From Methylocystis parvus OBBP (GTDB taxonomy: Bacteria; Pseudomonadota; Alphaproteobacteria; Rhizobiales; Beijerinckiaceae), in NCBI RefSeq assembly GCF_027571405.1, contig NZ_CP092968.1:1612001-1676000 (forward strand): a stretch of 64,000 bases of DNA. Reading direction: 5' to 3'. Within the stretch, counting starts at the first letter, position 1; each line of letters opens with the position of its first letter. A model generated the notes under the pieces. That model worked only from the letters and a program-made list of their open reading frames with translations. It was not told the DNA's origin and did not search any database. Positions 63,516-64,000 of this stretch are shown piece after piece. Both the position numbers and the translations under genes were made by a program.

Positions 63516-64000
63516 ATGGCTCAGACGTCGGCCCGCAAGTTCACCGGTCGCAAGCGCACCCGCAAATTCTTCGGACATATCCGGGAAGCCGCGGCGATGC
63601 CCAATCTGATCGAAGTGCAGAAGGCCTCCTACGATCAATTCCTGCTTGTCGACGAGCCCAAGGGCGGTCGCCCCGAAGAGGGGTTGCAGTCCGTTTTCAA
63701 ATCCGTCTTCCCGATTTCCGATTTCTCCGGCGTCTCCCTGCTCGAATTCGTGCGCTACGAATTCGAGCAGCCGAAATATGACGTCGACGAGTGCCGCCAG
63801 CGCGGCATGACCTTCGCCGCCCCGCTGAAAGTGACGCTGCGCCTCATCGTGTTCGACGTCGATCCCGATACGCAGGCCAAATCCGTCAAGGACATCAAGG
63901 AGCAGGACGTCTATATGGGCGACATGCCCTTCATGACGTCGAACGGCACCTTCATCGTGAACGGCACCGAGCGCGTCATCGTCTCGCAGATGCATCGCTC
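63516..64000 (+). CDS. rpoB: RNA polymerase beta subunit (partial, 5' end)
   Basis: The first 161 codons of rpoB run off the right edge. The start [20 protein letters not shown] is typical of alphaproteobacterial RpoB, followed by [36 protein letters not shown] and [20 protein letters not shown]. It follows rplL as in the standard rplJL-rpoBC cluster, here with a 158-base gap filled by palindromic repeats. Confidence 0.97.
   Translation, partial: MAQTSARKFTGRKRTRKFFGHIREAAAMPNLIEVQKASYDQFLLVDEPKGGRPEEGLQSVFKSVFPISDFSGVSLLEFVRYEFEQPKYDVDECRQRGMTFAAPLKVTLRLIVFDVDPDTQAKSVKDIKEQDVYMGDMPFMTSNGTFIVNGTERVIVSQMHR

Overview
The window is a chromosomal stretch (GC-rich, roughly 60-65 %) of an alphaproteobacterial methanotroph of the Methylocystis/Methylosinus type. 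The evidence is a complete pmoCAB operon for particulate methane monooxygenase with alphaproteobacterial-type proteins, surrounded by housekeeping genes in arrangements familiar from Rhizobiales (lepB-rnc-era-recO, rsh-rpoZ, smpB-dapA, argJ-mutT, pheS-pheT, rplJ-rplL-rpoB). The PmoA sequence differs at many positions from the conventional type II PmoA1 as I remember it, so this may be the second isozyme (pMMO2); that is an inference from memory.

Layout. 1-3600: the tail of a TetR-type regulator, a DUF4242 gene, then a tight operon for SBP56-type methanethiol oxidase (mtoX), a SCO1/SenC-like copper chaperone and a MauG/di-haem peroxidase. 3.6-6.1 kb: tRNA-Arg(ACG), an alpha/beta hydrolase, cysE and a membrane-anchored secreted protein. 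6.15-10.86 kb: a truncated TniA/TnsB-like transposase, an AT-rich island with a tiny 37-codon membrane-protein gene (own Shine-Dalgarno and terminator, divergent from pmo), then pmoC-pmoA-pmoB with intercistronic hairpins and a strong terminator. 11-24.8 kb: parC, recO, era, rnc, lepB, pdxJ, rsh, rpoZ, a NYN-domain gene and smpB, mostly on the minus strand. 24.8-33.5 kb: dapA, a lytic transglycosylase, a DUF815 ATPase, glnE and a parvulin. 33.5-44.8 kb: patatin-like lipase, argJ, a lipoprotein, mutT, a DUF2252 protein, an HWE histidine kinase, parE, and a GAF-GGDEF-EAL protein. 45-51 kb: a GT4 glycosyltransferase, a three-gene ABC importer, an SDR and an M48 peptidase. 51-57 kb: rpoH, a HerA-like ATPase, a second SCO protein, a YgjP-like peptidase and a Pta-family enzyme. 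57-64 kb: pheS, a two-gene HEPN-like cassette, pheT, a small secreted protein, then rplJ, rplL and the start of rpoB.

Methane oxidation and C1-sulfur metabolism lie close together here: pMMO needs copper, and MtoX is a copper enzyme with its own SCO-type chaperone. The intergenic spaces are rich in palindromic repeats of at least four kinds, including MITE-like elements with nested inverted repeats, and one repeat appears to have replaced the start of a secreted-protein gene. The most interesting items for follow-up are the 37-residue membrane protein next to pmoCAB, the HEPN-like cassette inside pheST, the nested palindromic element near 48.9 kb, and the unexplained 0.9-kb gap between rnc and era.
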